A stretch of 64,000 nucleotides of DNA from Theropithecus gelada (GCF_003255815.1 NC_037689.1:55266256-55330255), one strand, 5' to 3'. Shown: positions 33,460-47,265, counted from the first letter of the stretch. Notes: generated by a model from the letters alone, not told the origin. A program made the numbers and translations.

Positions 33460-34400
33460 TTGATTTTAGTCTCACTCTTTGTATATATAAGATTTCTTTA
33501 GGAAAAATGACATATAAAAGACAAATCTATATTTTAGTGGTAGTACTTTGCAGGGTTTTTTGCACTCAGATGTCTTCCAGGAAATAATAGGCCAAGTCAA
33601 CTGTTCCTGATTACATTCCCAGAGAGGGACTCTGGATCCTTGGCTTTGAATGAAAAGATACTGGGATACCTAATAAAATATGTTTATATTAACTCTAAGG
33701 CAGCAATAGATAGGTAAATGATAGATATATTAGGTAGAGAAAGTTCAAATAAATACATTTGAAAATCAAAATAATAAAATAAAATCTCTTCAGAAAGTTT
33801 CAGATACAATTCCTAAATTTGCCTTAACTTAAAGCATCACTTGACTGAAAATAATAAGGAATTTTTAGTTTGGTGAATCTAATGCACGCAGGTGCCTTCT
33901 GAATTGTCTGCTTTTCTCAAGCATCTAGGAGATGACAAGCAGGAGGTCAGGATTAACCTGTGACAGCCATCCTCTCCAGATATCTAGGTAATGCCAAGCA
34001 AATCAGGAGTGCATCTCTCAGTTTGCTCCACTAGAATTCAAAATGCCATATAAGCATCCAAGGGGTAGATACAGCTTGCCTTCAGAGGACATTGAGATGG
34101 AAACATCTTGGTCAGTACTCCATAAAGAGTCTAGATATGTACATTCAAGTCCAGATTTGTTTTGATCATTGTAGTATTATCTTTATTTTATTGTTTTATT
34201 ATAAAATTAAAAGATGCCAAAGTTAAAGAAAATAAATTTCCCGATTAAAATAAGTATTTGTCAAACTAATAATAAACATAATTAATATATTTAACTAAAT
34301 ATTTTAATTTGTGAGAAATGTGATTATTTTGCTGGCATTTCATGGGAATGTTGGTTTTATGAACTAGAGTTGTGTTTGAAATTACAAAGGAGTATTTATG
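33460..34400. other. Unique AT-rich sequence
   Basis: No gene or repeat recognised. Confidence 0.5.
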
Positions 34401-34404
34401 TTTC

Positions 34405-34912
34405 TGTGATTGTTAAGTGTAGGTGTCAACTTTCCTGGATTAAGGAATACCTGAAGAGCTAATAAAGCATATCTTTGGGTGTGTCAATGAGGGTATTTCC
34501 AGAGGAGAATGGCATGTGAGTTGGTGAAATGAGTGGGGAAGATACACCCTGAAAGTGGTCAGGCACCATCCAACTGCTGGGTGCACAGATGAAATTAAAA
34601 GGCAGAGAAAAAGAGAACTTGTTTTTTCTCTCTGCTGGAACCAGGACACCCTTCTTCCCCTGCACCTGAACATCAGAACTTCAGGCCCTCTCGCCTTTTC
34701 ATTCCAAGACTTGCACCAGCAGCTCCGTCGTTCACAGGCCTTCAATCTTGGACTGAGAGTGACGTTACTTGCTTCTTTGGTTCTGAGGTTTTCAAATTTG
34801 GACTGAGCCATGCTACCAGCTCAGCTGAGTCTCTGGCTTTTAGATAGCCTGTTGTGGGATGTCTCAGCCTCCATGATTGTGTGAGCCAACTCCCCTAACA
34901 AATCCCCTTTCA

Positions 34913-34978
<66 letters not shown>

Positions 34979-35022
34979 AATCATCTATCCACCTATCCTA
35001 TCGGAGAACTCTGACTAATACA
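34405..35022 (+). mobile_element. Solo LTR, MLT2-like (ERVL)
   Basis: Shares landmarks with the LTR at 5393: tgggtgtgtcaatgaggg, gaccttcaatcttggactg-type mid segments, ctccatgattgtgtgagcc, and the terminal gaactctgactaatacag. No ERV internal sequence is adjacent. A TCTG/TCTA microsatellite has expanded near its 3' end. Confidence 0.65.
34913..34978. repeat. (TCTG)n(TCTA)n microsatellite
   Basis: About three TCTG units followed by about thirteen TCTA units within the LTR 3' end. A compound tetranucleotide of this kind is expected to be length-polymorphic. Confidence 0.95.
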
Positions 35023-36185
35023 GTTTGTAATAAAATAAATTTTGCTGTGATCCCTAATTGTGTATATTTACTTATCCTCCTAATCTAGAAGACAGAAAAA
35101 ACTCTAAAAATCAGCACTACTTTTTCACTGCATTATTCAAACCATTGCTTCTTTGGAATTTGACAAATAAATCATGACACAGATTTATACACAAAAGCTC
35201 ACAAAATATGCACTTTAGAATCACAAAAAACTTCTGATCCACAGACCATTTACATAAAAATAGATAACATAGCTATCTCTCCTTTTCACTCTTTCTACTT
35301 TTTCAATTTCCGTTACTCTTCTACCACTTTTACTAACATTTTCCCTAATACCAAAGGAAATTGTTTTCTTCAGGATTTTAGAACAAGAATGGTTAATCTG
35401 CCTTTTAGCCATTGTTTTACATTTTCATGAATTTTGACCTTATATAGTTTTTATCATTGCCTGATTACATACTCAAGTAAGTATAAATTTGAAGATGACA
35501 ACTATATATAACTACATTTAAGTTTTTAAAAATGGTATCTACATGGCTTTATCAATATTGTTGAAATGAACTAAAGATTTTTAAGCAAGCATATTTTGGA
35601 TTCCACCTGAAAGAAACAGTACATTGATGGTTCCCAAGCTCTAGTCATACCCTAGGTGACCATCTAGGATAGTTTCATATGCCTGTGAATTGATGCAGAA
35701 ATTCACCTGCAGATCAAAAGTGCCACAAGGTATAAACATTGTGCGACAATCACATTCTAGCCAAGGTTTAAAAGAATATGTGGTGCTTTGACAATTTTGA
35801 GATTTTTATGTTTTAAAAACTAGGTATTTATACAATTATGATATTTAAAAATATTAAAATATGTTATTAAAACTCGTTAAAGATATTTTTCCAGTGAAAG
35901 CAACATATCTTTGACTGGGGTAAATTTGGTTTGTTTTAGTGGATATTGAAGAACAAAAAGAAGAGATTAGATGAACAGTGCTTCAGTCATGTTCCACGGA
36001 CAATTGTACCTATAACTTCTTTAGGGAGTCAAGAGAAACTAGTTCACAGGTACACTAATATTTTCTCCATGTCTGCCATATTAGACTCTTAAAGTTCTTT
36101 CCTGTTTTCTATAGCTTGCTCTCCTAATACATTCATTTTAGAACATAACACACTAAAAGTATTGATTTACGTGACTGTCATCCTT
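35023..36185. other. Unique AT-rich sequence
   Basis: No gene recognised. Confidence 0.5.
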
Positions 36186-36189
36186 TCTA

Positions 36190-36358
36190 GGTCAGTAATA
36201 CTCCAAAATAGCTGGAAAACTTGTTAAACATGCAGATTCTTAAAGGCTGTCTTCCAGAGTCTGATATAATAGGTTTAGGGTGTACACAGGAATCTGTGAT
36301 TTTAATCAGTACTCCAAAGTTATTTGTCATAGATTATTCTCAGACTACCATTTGAAAC
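36190..36358 (+). mobile_element. hAT-Charlie MITE (MER5A-related)
   Basis: The phrases ctggaaaacttgttaaacatgc and gggtgtacacaggaatctg, and the closing ctaccatttgaaacca, resemble the MER5 group, non-autonomous derivatives of Charlie DNA transposons. Divergent, with ends ill-defined. Confidence 0.5.
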
Positions 36359-36542
36359 CAAAATCTAGTCTATAGGGCAGGATCATGTCATAGCAATTAT
36401 TATTTTAAATCAGGTGATGAATAAATGTTGAATTTTAAGCAAAGTTCAAATTTCAATTTTAGACATTTCAATTCAAATATAAGATGTGGCCCATGATAAA
36501 ATAATATCCAGTTTCATAATGCTGAACATTGTCCTTTATCAC

Positions 36543-36762
36543 CAGTGTTTCTCAACTGAGAGCAATTCCTTCCCCTATCAAACATATCTGGCAATGTCTG
36601 GAGAAATTTTTGGTGGTCATAAATGAAGAGCGAGATTGCTACTGGTATCTATCCAGTTGACACCACAGATGCTGCTAAACATCTTACAAAGCATGGAACA
36701 GCCCCAGCAACCTAGAGCTATGTAGCTCAAAATGTCACTAGTGCCAAGTTTAAGAAATCCTG
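36543..36762 (+). mobile_element. hAT-Charlie-type MITE with 8-bp TSD
   Basis: A short DNA-transposon fossil with imperfect terminal inverted repeats: cagtgtttctcaac at the left and taagaaatcctg at the right. The internal phrase ggcaatgtctggagaaattttt is typical. Flanks tttatcac (36535-36542) and tttatcat (36764-36771) look like an 8-bp target-site duplication with one change, as expected for hAT elements. It cannot encode transposase. Confidence 0.72.
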
Positions 36763-36798
36763 TTTTATCATGATCCCACCTTACACTCTTGATCCCCC

Positions 36799-37088
36799 TT
36801 TTTTGGGGGACAGAGTCTCACTCTGTCACCCAGGCTGGAGTGCAGTGGTGCGATCTCTGCTCACTGCAACCTCTACCTCCTGGGTTCAAGCGATTCTCCT
36901 GCCTCAGCCTCCTGAGTAGCTGGGAATACAGGTGCCCACCACTACACCCGGCTAATTTTTGTATTTTTAGTAGAGACAGGGTTTCACCATGTTGGCTAGG
37001 CTGGTCTCGAACTCCTGACCTCAAGTGATCCATCTGCCTTGGCCTCCCAAAGTGCTGGGATTACAGGCATGAGCCACCTCGCCTGGCC
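36799..37088 (-). mobile_element. AluS, full length, minus strand
   Basis: A complete antisense Alu from the short T tract to ccacctcgcctggcc at 37088. Flanking tgatccc at 36790-36796 and 37093-37099 may be part of the target-site duplication. The tail is short (T6), consistent with age. Confidence 0.93.
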
Positions 37089-38685
37089 TTCCTGATCCCT
37101 TTAAGAACTTCTCCCCCATTTTTCCAATGGACATCCTATATGCACATACATGGGATGGAACATATTCTGCAGATAGTCAAGTATTTTTCCCTAGTTATTT
37201 TTTTCTTTGCTCTACACATATGGTTTCTCTATTTACTGAACTAATGTTACTCACTAGATCAAACTTGGCCTCTGAGTTACAAAAGTATTTTGAAACATAT
37301 GGCAGAGAAAGTCTTGAAAGCCAGTTATATTATTTTCAAGAGTCAGGTATTTTGCAACACAAAAAGTTAAGCCTGGACAGAAACTTGGCAAAAAATTGTG
37401 TGCACTAAATGATAGATTTGAAACAGATAAAAAAGATTCAAACCACCCTATCTTTATAGATTAGATAAAGATTGTGGGAGCTGAAAAAAACAGCTCCTGG
37501 GACGGGGGCTGGTATCATTCCATCCCAGAATGATGAAAACACCAGGCAGGTCTGGGGCAATCTGAGAGCAGAGGTGAATTGTGATTCACTCTCTGGGCAA
37601 AGCCCAAGGAAGAAGCAGGTTTCACAGTGAATTTCTTCATTACTGCATGGAAATACATTTGTGAAGTATAGACGGGAAGGCACATACAAAGAAAGAGCGC
37701 TTTAGAGCAAAGAGCACCTATGGCCACAGAAAGTATCCCTAAATTTTCTATGCCATTTAAGAGAGATGCGGGTATGTTTAAGAGAGGGGCAGATATATTT
37801 TCCCTACCGACAAAGTAATGTTATGGTAAGGTCTCCACCTCCGTCTTTCTTATAACTAATCACCTCCATAACCTGTGGTCAACTCTGAGGATAAGGGAGG
37901 AACAAAAATTTCCCCAAATGACTGAATCAATACCTTAAATGTCTAAGGAGGAAAAAATCCCACCAACCAAACAAAATTATACTATCATAACTTATCTGGA
38001 AGTGACTAGATTAAATTTTATGCCATGTAGAAGGATGGGAGCTTCAACTAGAGATTATTATCCTATAGACGTTTACATTTTAGAATAACTGTTTTGTTGC
38101 TTTAGTATATTTTCTCATATATAGAGACTTGTAGATACACAATAGTTGTTTCAATCTTCCTTTTGCTCATCCAATTACCTAAGCTATATCTCTTTATAAC
38201 AATTTTCTCACTTCTTTCTTGACCCCATCAAAACTCCTGCTGACCTCCGCTCAGGAGCATTCACTGTGAAGTGTATGCAATAATATGATGAAAGTAATTC
38301 ACATCAACTTATGATAATCTGAAGTGAAAAAGGGAATGGTGGATTTCAGAGCAGCCAGTCTAGATACTTGCATATTTTGGATGTTCAAATTGAAACAAAT
38401 GTAACCAGTTATGCCGCTTATAGTCTCTTTTGCTTGCCATGCCAACTCTTACATTCAAACATTCAAAGGGTATAAAAGTAGACTCCTGCTCTCTTCAACT
38501 TTGCAAATGACCCTCACTTTACACTAAACAAAGGGTTTTTGCTCATCAAATTTGAATTAGGATCATGTGTACTCAATATGTATAACGTACTAGGATATAT
38601 CAAATACATGGTTATTCTCCTAGACTAAAAAATAAATACATCCACCATCTTAAAATCATTCCCCATGTACAGATGGGTGATTTGA
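37089..38685. other. Unique sequence
   Basis: No gene or named repeat recognised. Two small adjacent hairpins occur at 37452-37497. The open frames of 70-93 codons here show no known domain. Confidence 0.5.
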
Positions 38686-38689
38686 ATAT

Positions 38690-38815
38690 ATGAATATCTG
38701 ATATGTGTTCTTATCTGTAATAAAGGAATAATAATAATACCTGCCTTAAATAGATATGCTTTTGAGGATTAAATGAGATAAAGTTAGAAAACTTACATCA
38801 AAAATGTTGGTTCTT
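38690..38815 (+). repeat. MIR SINE fragment
   Basis: The phrase tgtaataaaggaataataata, with acctgccttaaatag and gaggattaaatgagat, is the MIR core in sense orientation. Confidence 0.7.
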
Positions 38816-39470
38816 TCCCCATGAACATGTCTCTTTCAGGCTCAGAGATGTCAAATATATTGACATTTTTAATATAACTGGACAAACAGGACTAACGACA
38901 AGAATTAATGGTTGTACAATGTCAATATATCGTGAGAAACTAGCTATGGACCATGACATATGTGATTTGGATGAAGTAAACTACTATGTAATAAGAGGGA
39001 GACTGCTAAAATACTTCTAAGAAAAGCAAATGAGAACAAAATCAAGTATATTTAGAAGTTCTGAAGAAAAATAAGAGGACATAGCTAAAGACATTTTTGG
39101 ACTTCAAAGTATGTTCTTATATTGCTTTTTCTCCTACAAAAGATAGATGCTATTATAGTACCGGACTTATAATAGATAAGAGACCAGTTCTTGTTTGATT
39201 TTGTGGAGCATTGTGAGATTAGCCTGGCTCCTTTCTGCCCATTCCAAGCCTAAAGTCCTGAGGGTGGTGGGCTATCACTTTGGCATCTCATTCCAAAATT
39301 TGAACAGAATTCAGCCAGGCAATGGATGGATGAAGTAATTATAAAAGTGAAGGTATTTCAGGAAGAAACATAACTGCATTTGTAAGGTGTTCCTTCATTA
39401 TCTCCATCTCCTTTCACAATTTCAGATGTTGGGAAAACATTAAAATTCACAAACATCATAGTGTATGGGC
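38816..39470. other. Unique sequence
   Basis: Nothing recognised. Confidence 0.5.
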
Positions 39471-39474
39471 AAAA

Positions 39475-39655
39475 TCATGAATGTGGAAGTAAATATTCCA
39501 GCTCAAGTATTTTGTAGCTCTGTGATCTTAGTAAGCTATTTTGCCACTCTGATTGTCAATTTCCTAAAGGCTAAAATGTGAGCAATAATATTTCAAGTGG
39601 TTGTTGTTGTGAAAATAAATACACCTTTAACTTAGTATCAGCATAGAAAAAATGA
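39475..39655 (+). repeat. MIR SINE
   Basis: The order agctctgtgatcttagtaagc, gattgtcaatttcctaaagg and gtggttgttgttgtgaaaat follows the MIR body. Confidence 0.65.
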
Positions 39656-41260
39656 TTGTTTTTTCAATGAGTGTGTTGAAAAAATGGATTAACTAAAATT
39701 TGCTTGGTGTTTGGCATATAATAGGACTCAGTAATATGTTAATGACATAAATCAATAAATGAATGAACCAGTAAAATAAGCAAACCCAGAGAAAAGTCTC
39801 TAATAATATGTCATGAAGTTGCATCCTTGGCCATTTCTTGTTCTTTCCTTCATTGCTTATATAGAAGAGAAGTCATTCTCAGACCAGGAATTTTCATATC
39901 TTCTTTATAACATTATCTGTGGCTTTATCCTGTTGATGTTTACTAAGCCAAAGCACATCTTAGACTCTTTGGTCACCACTGTTTCATAATCTAGTTCAAC
40001 CGATGCTCTAAAATATTTTACTGAGAACATTTTACTCTCTTCTATGTATTCCTTAAAAATGGGACTGGCTGCTATTAAAATTAAGAAAACGTCCTAGTTA
40101 AAATTAGGGCTTTTTTCAGTGTTTCCAGGTTTTATTACTTTTACAACTTTACTCAAGGTTTACAAGTGTTCCATATAATTAACTCTTGTATCATATATAA
40201 TAAAAGGCTAGGCATTTTATAATAAATATTAGAGATGCCCATATAGTTGACACATTCATTTCCTAACATCGATTTTTAAAGCAAGTCTTAATGCTTCATT
40301 ATGTACATGAAATTTGCCACTTGGAAAACATATGTATCATACTTGGAATTTCTGTACCTGAGGAGATATTTTTTTCAAAGCTATTGTGAGATAAATATGC
40401 CCATGGGAAGATTGTAGAACAGGAGACATTCTATCATGATCATTCTATAGCATATATGAAGGTAAAGAGAATACCTCTTACCTACTTATCATAATAAATA
40501 TTGCACTGTTACAAAAAAGTTTCATTAATTAAAAATTTCCTAAAGTACATATATTATTTTAAAAGTAGCTCCAATATTTAATCAGTGATTACCTTCACAT
40601 TGGAACTCCTCTCTGTGTTGTGCGTGAGGCAGCTTCCTGAAGTCATACAGAGGTAACAGCTGTCAGAAAAAACTGAGGACTTTGGGAAGCCCACAGTACC
40701 AGAAATTCCATCTTTTAGATGGATGCCAAGTATGCAATATACATGCATACATACACCCACATACGCTTTGCTAGTCAGATAGCATTCAATTGACAATTAC
40801 TGCCACATTTAACTTTGCTATGCCTCTTTGAATACGCACTTAGATAAAAACTTTTCTCAGTATCTTAAATTAATGTATGGAGCCATGGAGTCCTATTCTT
40901 ATAGCTAGAGTTGGCTCTGTGTAAAATGGCTATTACGAGACATCTCTTGTTCATAGGATGACCTGGTTTTTCAATTTAGAAAATCATCTCATATGTTAAG
41001 GAACTAAAACGACATGGTCAGTAAAGCACAGACATGGATGGTACAAATCTAGTTAGCGGACTGACATACTGCATCATGAACTATTCATACATGAAGTTTT
41101 CCATTATTTTAAAGGGCAGCCTGATTAAAATTGAGATTCGTTATGTTAATTCTTAAACATACATAGTGTTTAGATCAGGAAGTAACTTTGGTGGTTATCC
41201 TCAGTACATCCTTTCTTCCTGTGCATATTCATCCATTTGTTATGGGAGCAAAGCAATTGG
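39656..41260. other. Unique AT-rich sequence
   Basis: No gene or named repeat recognised. Confidence 0.5.
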
Positions 41261-41267
41261 TTCTCTT

Positions 41268-41573
41268 TTATTTATTTTATTTCTTGAGACAGGGTCTCGC
41301 TCTGTCACCAAGGCTGGGGTGTAGCGGCCCAGTCTCAGCTCACTGCATCCTCAACCTCCTGGGCTCAAGAGATTCTCCTGCCTCAGCCTCTCATGTAGCT
41401 GAGACCACAGATGCACGTCACAGCACCAGGATAATTTTTTATTTTTTATTTTTTGTAGAGATGGAGTCTCGCTGTGCTGCCCAGGCTGGTCTAGAACTTC
41501 TGAGCTCAAAAGATCCTTCCCCATCAGCCTCCCAAAGTGTTGGAATTACAGGTATGAGCCACTGTATCTGGTC
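41268..41573 (-). mobile_element. AluJ-like, minus strand
   Basis: A full-length antisense Alu with many substitutions (for example caaggctggggtgtagcgg), an older J-like copy. A chance 143-codon frame (41188-41619) runs through it and is not a gene. Confidence 0.9.
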
Positions 41574-44335
41574 TGTTATCTTGTATTTTCTAAAATTCAT
41601 TGGAATAATTCATATCTAACATTAAGATTTAACAGCCTATAAACATTTTACAGGTGTTTTTTTCCCCTAAAGACTATTAAAATAAGAACAATATTTTTCT
41701 AAAGTTGTTATTTAGAAATCTTTTTCAAAAACTATGTAATAATGTACACTTCATAGGATTGTAATCTATTAACCTGATACAGTGCTTGACATACAATAGG
41801 TGGCAAATACTTGGTATTTGTCATTGTTCATCGTGGACACTACTTAAAAAACTCTCATTGTACATACAAAATAGAACATAAATAAGTTCAATGGCTTATT
41901 CCTGGTAATGACACTAAATAAACAAAGTCAAGACCAGAAGCAAAATATCCTGGCTGTTAGTCTGGTGCTCCTTCCCAAATTCAATACCTCTTCTCTAAGA
42001 CACATTTAGAAACAAGAATATCGAATGATAAATAATCAAAAAAACCTAGTTATTGAAGTTACATAATTATAGAAGTAACTAGTATGTTTCATACAATCAG
42101 AAACCATTAAAGGTTGACAAAGTTATAATAAACCATATGTTAGACAGCTATACCTACAAGTAATAATATACACAACTTGTCACTAGCAGACACCAAAATT
42201 TGAAAGTGACCTCCACCAGTGCACATTGAGAAAGTGAAGAATCTGGCAGTTCAAATAGGGCCACATTCCTATTTGTGGGTCTTTATTTTCCTCCAAAACA
42301 AGCCATGTCCCCCTCCTCTAAATTCATTTAGGTCAATTATGTCCCCCCCAACATCACCGTGTCCAATTTTCATGGATGTGTAAAAATTAACTGAAGAAAA
42401 TGCAGAAAGAAGGAGAAACAGACAAGTTGTACTTCCCAATTATTGTATTCAGTGGTCCTACAGATGTCATAAACAGATTATCTCAACAACTACAATAAAA
42501 ATGCTTTACTTCTATTATTCTCTCTTCAAGAAAACATTGTTATATTCATGACACATAAATTACCTAAGAGCTATAAGAGATCCATGTATTCATTCTCAGA
42601 ACAAAACAAAAACGTGTGAAAATACCAAGGAAACAAAAGTGGATAGTTTTGAGAATTTATCTCCAAAATATTCATTTGGCAATTCCAGAAGTATTCTATC
42701 ACTGCCTCCTCAATCACTAGTCCTACCACCACCCAGATTCATCTGGGAAAAAGCACCATATTAGTATTATCTGCACTAGGTAGTTATCTGCACTACATCA
42801 ATTATATTATGGCTACACAGCATTTTGTGAGATGACCCAGGAACTTAACTGCCATAAGTTCTAAACAACTGATTCACAGTTGGAAGCTGCATACATGTTG
42901 GCTCAAGAAAGAATCCCTCATGGAGATGTGAGAGAGAGAAATATGACTGCCAGTCCTACCACGTCAGCCAAATTGGCCTCAGCAATCACTGGGGTAGCGC
43001 ATGTTGTATCCAGAGTGTCTCCATAACTATATTGTTTTCCTTTAATTATGAGCATACAAAATGCAGGCACTGGGATAATGAGAAATAGCAGGAAAATAAG
43101 GGCCTATAACATAGAATAACGTGCACTGAAATAATGTCACAAATAGATACAGCACTATCGCAAAGTCATGTCACAATATAGCTAAATAGCACAAAATTAA
43201 TTTAAGCACAGATCTTCTGGAAAGTACACAAATATGGATAACACATATAATAGTGCCCTACACTAGGTATAACAGAGTTCTTTTGCTAAGACAGTGAGAA
43301 CGATTAAAAAAAAAAAAATGCCCGAACATATGGATTCTTCACAGAGGTAAGCTCATATTTTAGCTTCTATATTTGGATCATTTATCATAGATCTTAAGAT
43401 GGCTCCTGTCCAAGGGATTGTGTATTTAGAGCCAATAACTGTTAAGCTAACTCAGAAAAACATACAAGTGTTTATTATAACCCGAAATTCACAAGAAAAA
43501 TCTAGAATTTAAAACACATATTTCTAATATTGCAGATTAGAAATCTGAACTTGGGGGTTTCTCTCATCATGTATGGAGTACCAGGGCTATAAGGAGCTAT
43601 AACTTCAGTGTGGGAAACCCTGTCATTTTTGTCCTGGGCAACTCTTGAAAAAAGTTATGCCAAAATCACAGTTGTTTTGGATGAAACATTTACAATTGGA
43701 AAAAGATCAAAGTCAACACCTTGAATAGAGCCCAGAATCTGATTGGTAACTGGTCTGGATATAATTCACGGGTGTTACACACCCCATGCTTTTGGCTCTT
43801 CCAACTGTTCTGCATCATTCTTATTTTGAATAGCTAGCACTTCAGTCAGTTCATGCTAATCCAATATTCCACATTGGACACTGGGATCATAGGACCAAAT
43901 TATCTGCCTTAAATGAAAAAGACCAATATATCCAACAAATACATGACTACATGGCTATATGTGCATATCATTGGGGAAGCAATTGTCTTGGATTTTTAAT
44001 TTTTTTAACAATTGAATAATTCAAGACATCATATATGTAACATTTGCAATCATGGTATCACAGAGTCTTGCATTAGCATATAGTTTACAGAAATCTAGTC
44101 TATACCTGCCTAATTGTAATTTACACTAACTGTGTCTGAACACAGGGCTAATTCCAAAAATTAAACATCATGTTTCCAGACATAAAAGATATTATTACTG
44201 ACTTTTAGGGGACTGGGGGTAAATGTGGGATAAAAAGGTGTAAAAAGATAGGACATATATCAGTGCTTATACCATATATGCAAAATAAAAGGTAATTGCT
44301 AATGTAGATTGTCAAAGAATCATGGTGGTTCAAAG
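41574..44335. other. Unique sequence
   Basis: No gene recognised over about 2.8 kb. A weak MIR 3' end (aacctgatacagtgcttgac) lies near 41740-41825. The 42840-43080 stretch is less AT-rich but has no family I can name. Confidence 0.45.
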
Positions 44336-44339
44336 GAAA

Positions 44340-44960
44340 ACAAAAGAACATTGTATCAGGCTGGGGAAGGTGAGGTAAAGACAGATTTCGTGTAAGAGGT
44401 TACACTTAACAGGGTCTTGAGTGAGGGTTAATAATTTTAAAGAGGTGATAATTATTTATAAGAAAGAACCTTGAACGTGACAATCTACAGTAATGATATA
44501 ACACACACATACATACCAACATGAAAATGTTAGCCTACAGTGCATTAGAGATCTGTGGGCATAGTTCATTTCAAATAGAACAGAAAGAAAATATCAGGGA
44601 GAGTGCAGGGCACAAAGATAGAAGCTCAGTTTGACGTCATTCACAAAACATCAAAGCAAGAAAATTTTACATAAAACTATAAGCAATGGGGAGTCATTAA
44701 ATTTATGGATTGGAAAGTCAACACTATTAGATCTGCTCTTAAGAAAGAGAGATTTCCAGAAAATATAATTTACAGGAGTATTATATAGATAATTATCTAT
44801 GTGACTATGTAAGAGGCTTTGAAAGATTTTGAGGACATAATGCAGGGTGATGACATTGGTAATGTTAAGGAAGGGAGAAGAGAGAGAAATATTAAGTCAG
44901 ACTCTATGGACTTTGGCAACTGAATTGGAGGCTAACAACAGAAGTGCAGGGGATTATGAT
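44340..44960 (-). mobile_element. L2 LINE-like, minus strand
   Basis: Traces of antisense L2 internal phrases: agagtgcagggcacaaagat, ggggagtcattaaatttat, gaaagagagatttcc. Very diverged. Confidence 0.45.
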
Positions 44961-46335
44961 ATGAAGGGACCTATGGGTCACTATCTCTGGTCTTAGCCCA
45001 CCATTGTGTACTAAGAGTTACTTCTTCTTACAACAATAATGGTCACTTTTGTTATATATCTCAAATAATTCTGAACTCGATGAGGTTCTTGTAAGAAAAA
45101 AAAAAAAGGAGGGAGGAAAGATAGCTCTTCTTCTCCCTCTGCTCCCACGCCCCCACCATCCCCTATAGATTCCCAGGCCATTGGAGAGACACAGATAATG
45201 AGAAATTACCAGGGAACAAAACATAAAAAAAAGACATATTGATATGATACAATATTCAAGTAATTATTGAATGCAAAAGAAGTCACAACAAAAATGCTTA
45301 AAATATGATTAAAAGAGATTAGAGCATTTATATTTCTGGTAATATGATGTACACATATCAGTATAAATAAAAAATGCTGAATGGAGTTGTGTTAACTGAA
45401 TTATCACCAAGTGAGTTATGCTAAAATATTCATAGCTTTCTTTTTTATCTTTATGAAAATTACATGACTTTGATGATAGAGCAAATATATAACCATTAGA
45501 TGTCATATATTTACATATACTGCTCGAATACTCTTCAATTAGTCCTAAAAACTGCACCTACATGGCTCTTTATATCTCCCCAATGCTATGTTCACGGGTG
45601 AAAGAATAACTGTGCCTTTACCAGAACTAGGGTAATGAATATGAGCTTATTTAGCAAAAGATGGTAAGTTCAGTTTGGGCTAGAGTTTGATGAACTACTT
45701 GGATAGTCTAGAGAAAATAACCACCAAAAGATATGAGGCTGGAGTTGTGAAAGACATCAAAGTCAGAGATTTAAATTTTTTTTTTTGTTAGAGATGAGGG
45801 GATTAAATTACTATTGAAGAGTGGAGAAAAAAGGTGGTCAAGTTCAGATATCAGAACATTTGCTTGAGAAGATATATCAGAGTAAAAGCTCTCGGACATA
45901 GAAAGAAAATTATAATCTCAGTCCATAATTGTTATGAAGTATGCCTGTAGTTTCCTTATGGAATTTGATGTCAAAAACATAATTTCAAGTATCTTCTGAT
46001 GGGTATACCACAATATGGTCTGGCTCTTTGGAGAATACTCTTTGGTACCAGCAGTGATCCAGAGGAACGCATGCAAAAGAGGACATGTTCTGACTGAAGA
46101 GTTACAGGGTACTTTGCAGGCATCTTTCTGGCTCTAGAACTTAATTATTTTCACACAAAAGAAACAAACCTCAGTCTGGCAATTAGTGTGCTATCTGTGT
46201 TAGTAGTTCACTGTTAATAATCTAATGAGCAGAATATCAGGTTGGAGTACCACTGTATTTAAAATCTACAAGCCACACATAAGACATATATAATTTAATA
46301 ATTAGGGATCCTAAAATGAAAGTCAAATATTCTCA
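44961..46335. other. Unique AT-rich sequence
   Basis: No gene recognised. An A13 run is at about 45095-45108, followed by purine-rich sequence. Confidence 0.5.
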
Positions 46336-46340
46336 ACCAT

Positions 46341-46385
46341 GCGTGTGTGTGTGTATATACGTGTGTGTGTGTGTGTGTGTGTATG
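46341..46385. repeat. (GT)n microsatellite with TATA interruption
   Basis: GT runs on either side of tatatac. Confidence 0.95.
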
Positions 46386-46594
46386 CATATTTAGACACTT
46401 TGTAAATCACCAAAGATTTAATTTAGATAGAGGAGGGGTGGAGGTAAGGTGCACATGGGGAAATTGACTAAAAAGGATCTTCACATGAGCAAAGAATCCA
46501 GGAGGGCCTGGTAGCAAGAAAAATAAAGCAACTTGCAGACAAAAGAATTGTCTGTACTACAAGGAAGAGAAGGCAGGAAAAGGAACATTTTCCA

Positions 46595-47265
46595 TCCACC
46601 AATTCATTCAATATATACTTATTGAATACATCTTAAGTGTCAAAGACTGTTTTAGCAGTCGGATTATAGCAGTAAACAACACAAATTTCATATTCTCAAG
46701 AAGCATGCATTTGGGGGTGGGGATCCCTTTTACAAATGAAATGTTAAAGCCAAATATAAAGTTCTATGTTAGATAGGATGGTCAGAGAAAGCCTACATGG
46801 GGAGTGATGTAGATGAAGTGAGAGAGGAAGCCATACAAACTTTTTGGGGGTAAAAGGGTGATCATCCTAGACAAGGAAAACATTGACTGCAAAAGCCCTA
46901 AGTCAGGAACATGCTTGGCAGAGTCAGTCAAGAAAAATCATGAAGCTAATAAACTTGGAACAGGGCAAATCACAGGGAAAAGGATGGGAAATGAGATAGA
47001 ACAGGGAGCCAAAGTCCAGATAAGATAAATCTTACAGGCAAAGGTTAAGAATTAGAATTTTGTTGTAAGCCTGGCACGAAGCAATTAGACAGACATAATC
47101 TGACATATGTTTTACAAGAAACTCTCTGGCTGCATTGTGAACAACAGACTGAAGGTGGATATAATTGGGAGTAGTAAAACAAGTTAGGATGCTACTGTAG
47201 TTGCCTAAGTGGGAGTGATTGAGGATTGGACTAGATGAGACAATTAGTGAGATGTCTCTGAAGAC
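46595..47265 (-). mobile_element. L2 LINE, minus strand
   Basis: The left edge attcattcaatatatacttattg is the complement of the L2 3' terminus. It is followed in order by gcagtaaacaacacaaattt, cacgaagcaattagac and agttgcctaagtggg, the complement of internal L2. Its right edge meets the MER5A copy. Confidence 0.75.

Noticed and set aside
36789..37028. 79-codon plus-strand ORF with a typical Alu-exon-like peptide
   Set aside because: It is the antisense reading of an AluS; no splice context was examined that would support an exonised Alu.
37127..37408. 93-codon plus-strand ORF after the AluS
   Set aside because: No domain or splice evidence; consistent with chance.
41188..41619. 143-codon ORF
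   Set aside because: It runs through an antisense AluJ; Alu-derived frames are routinely open and not genes.
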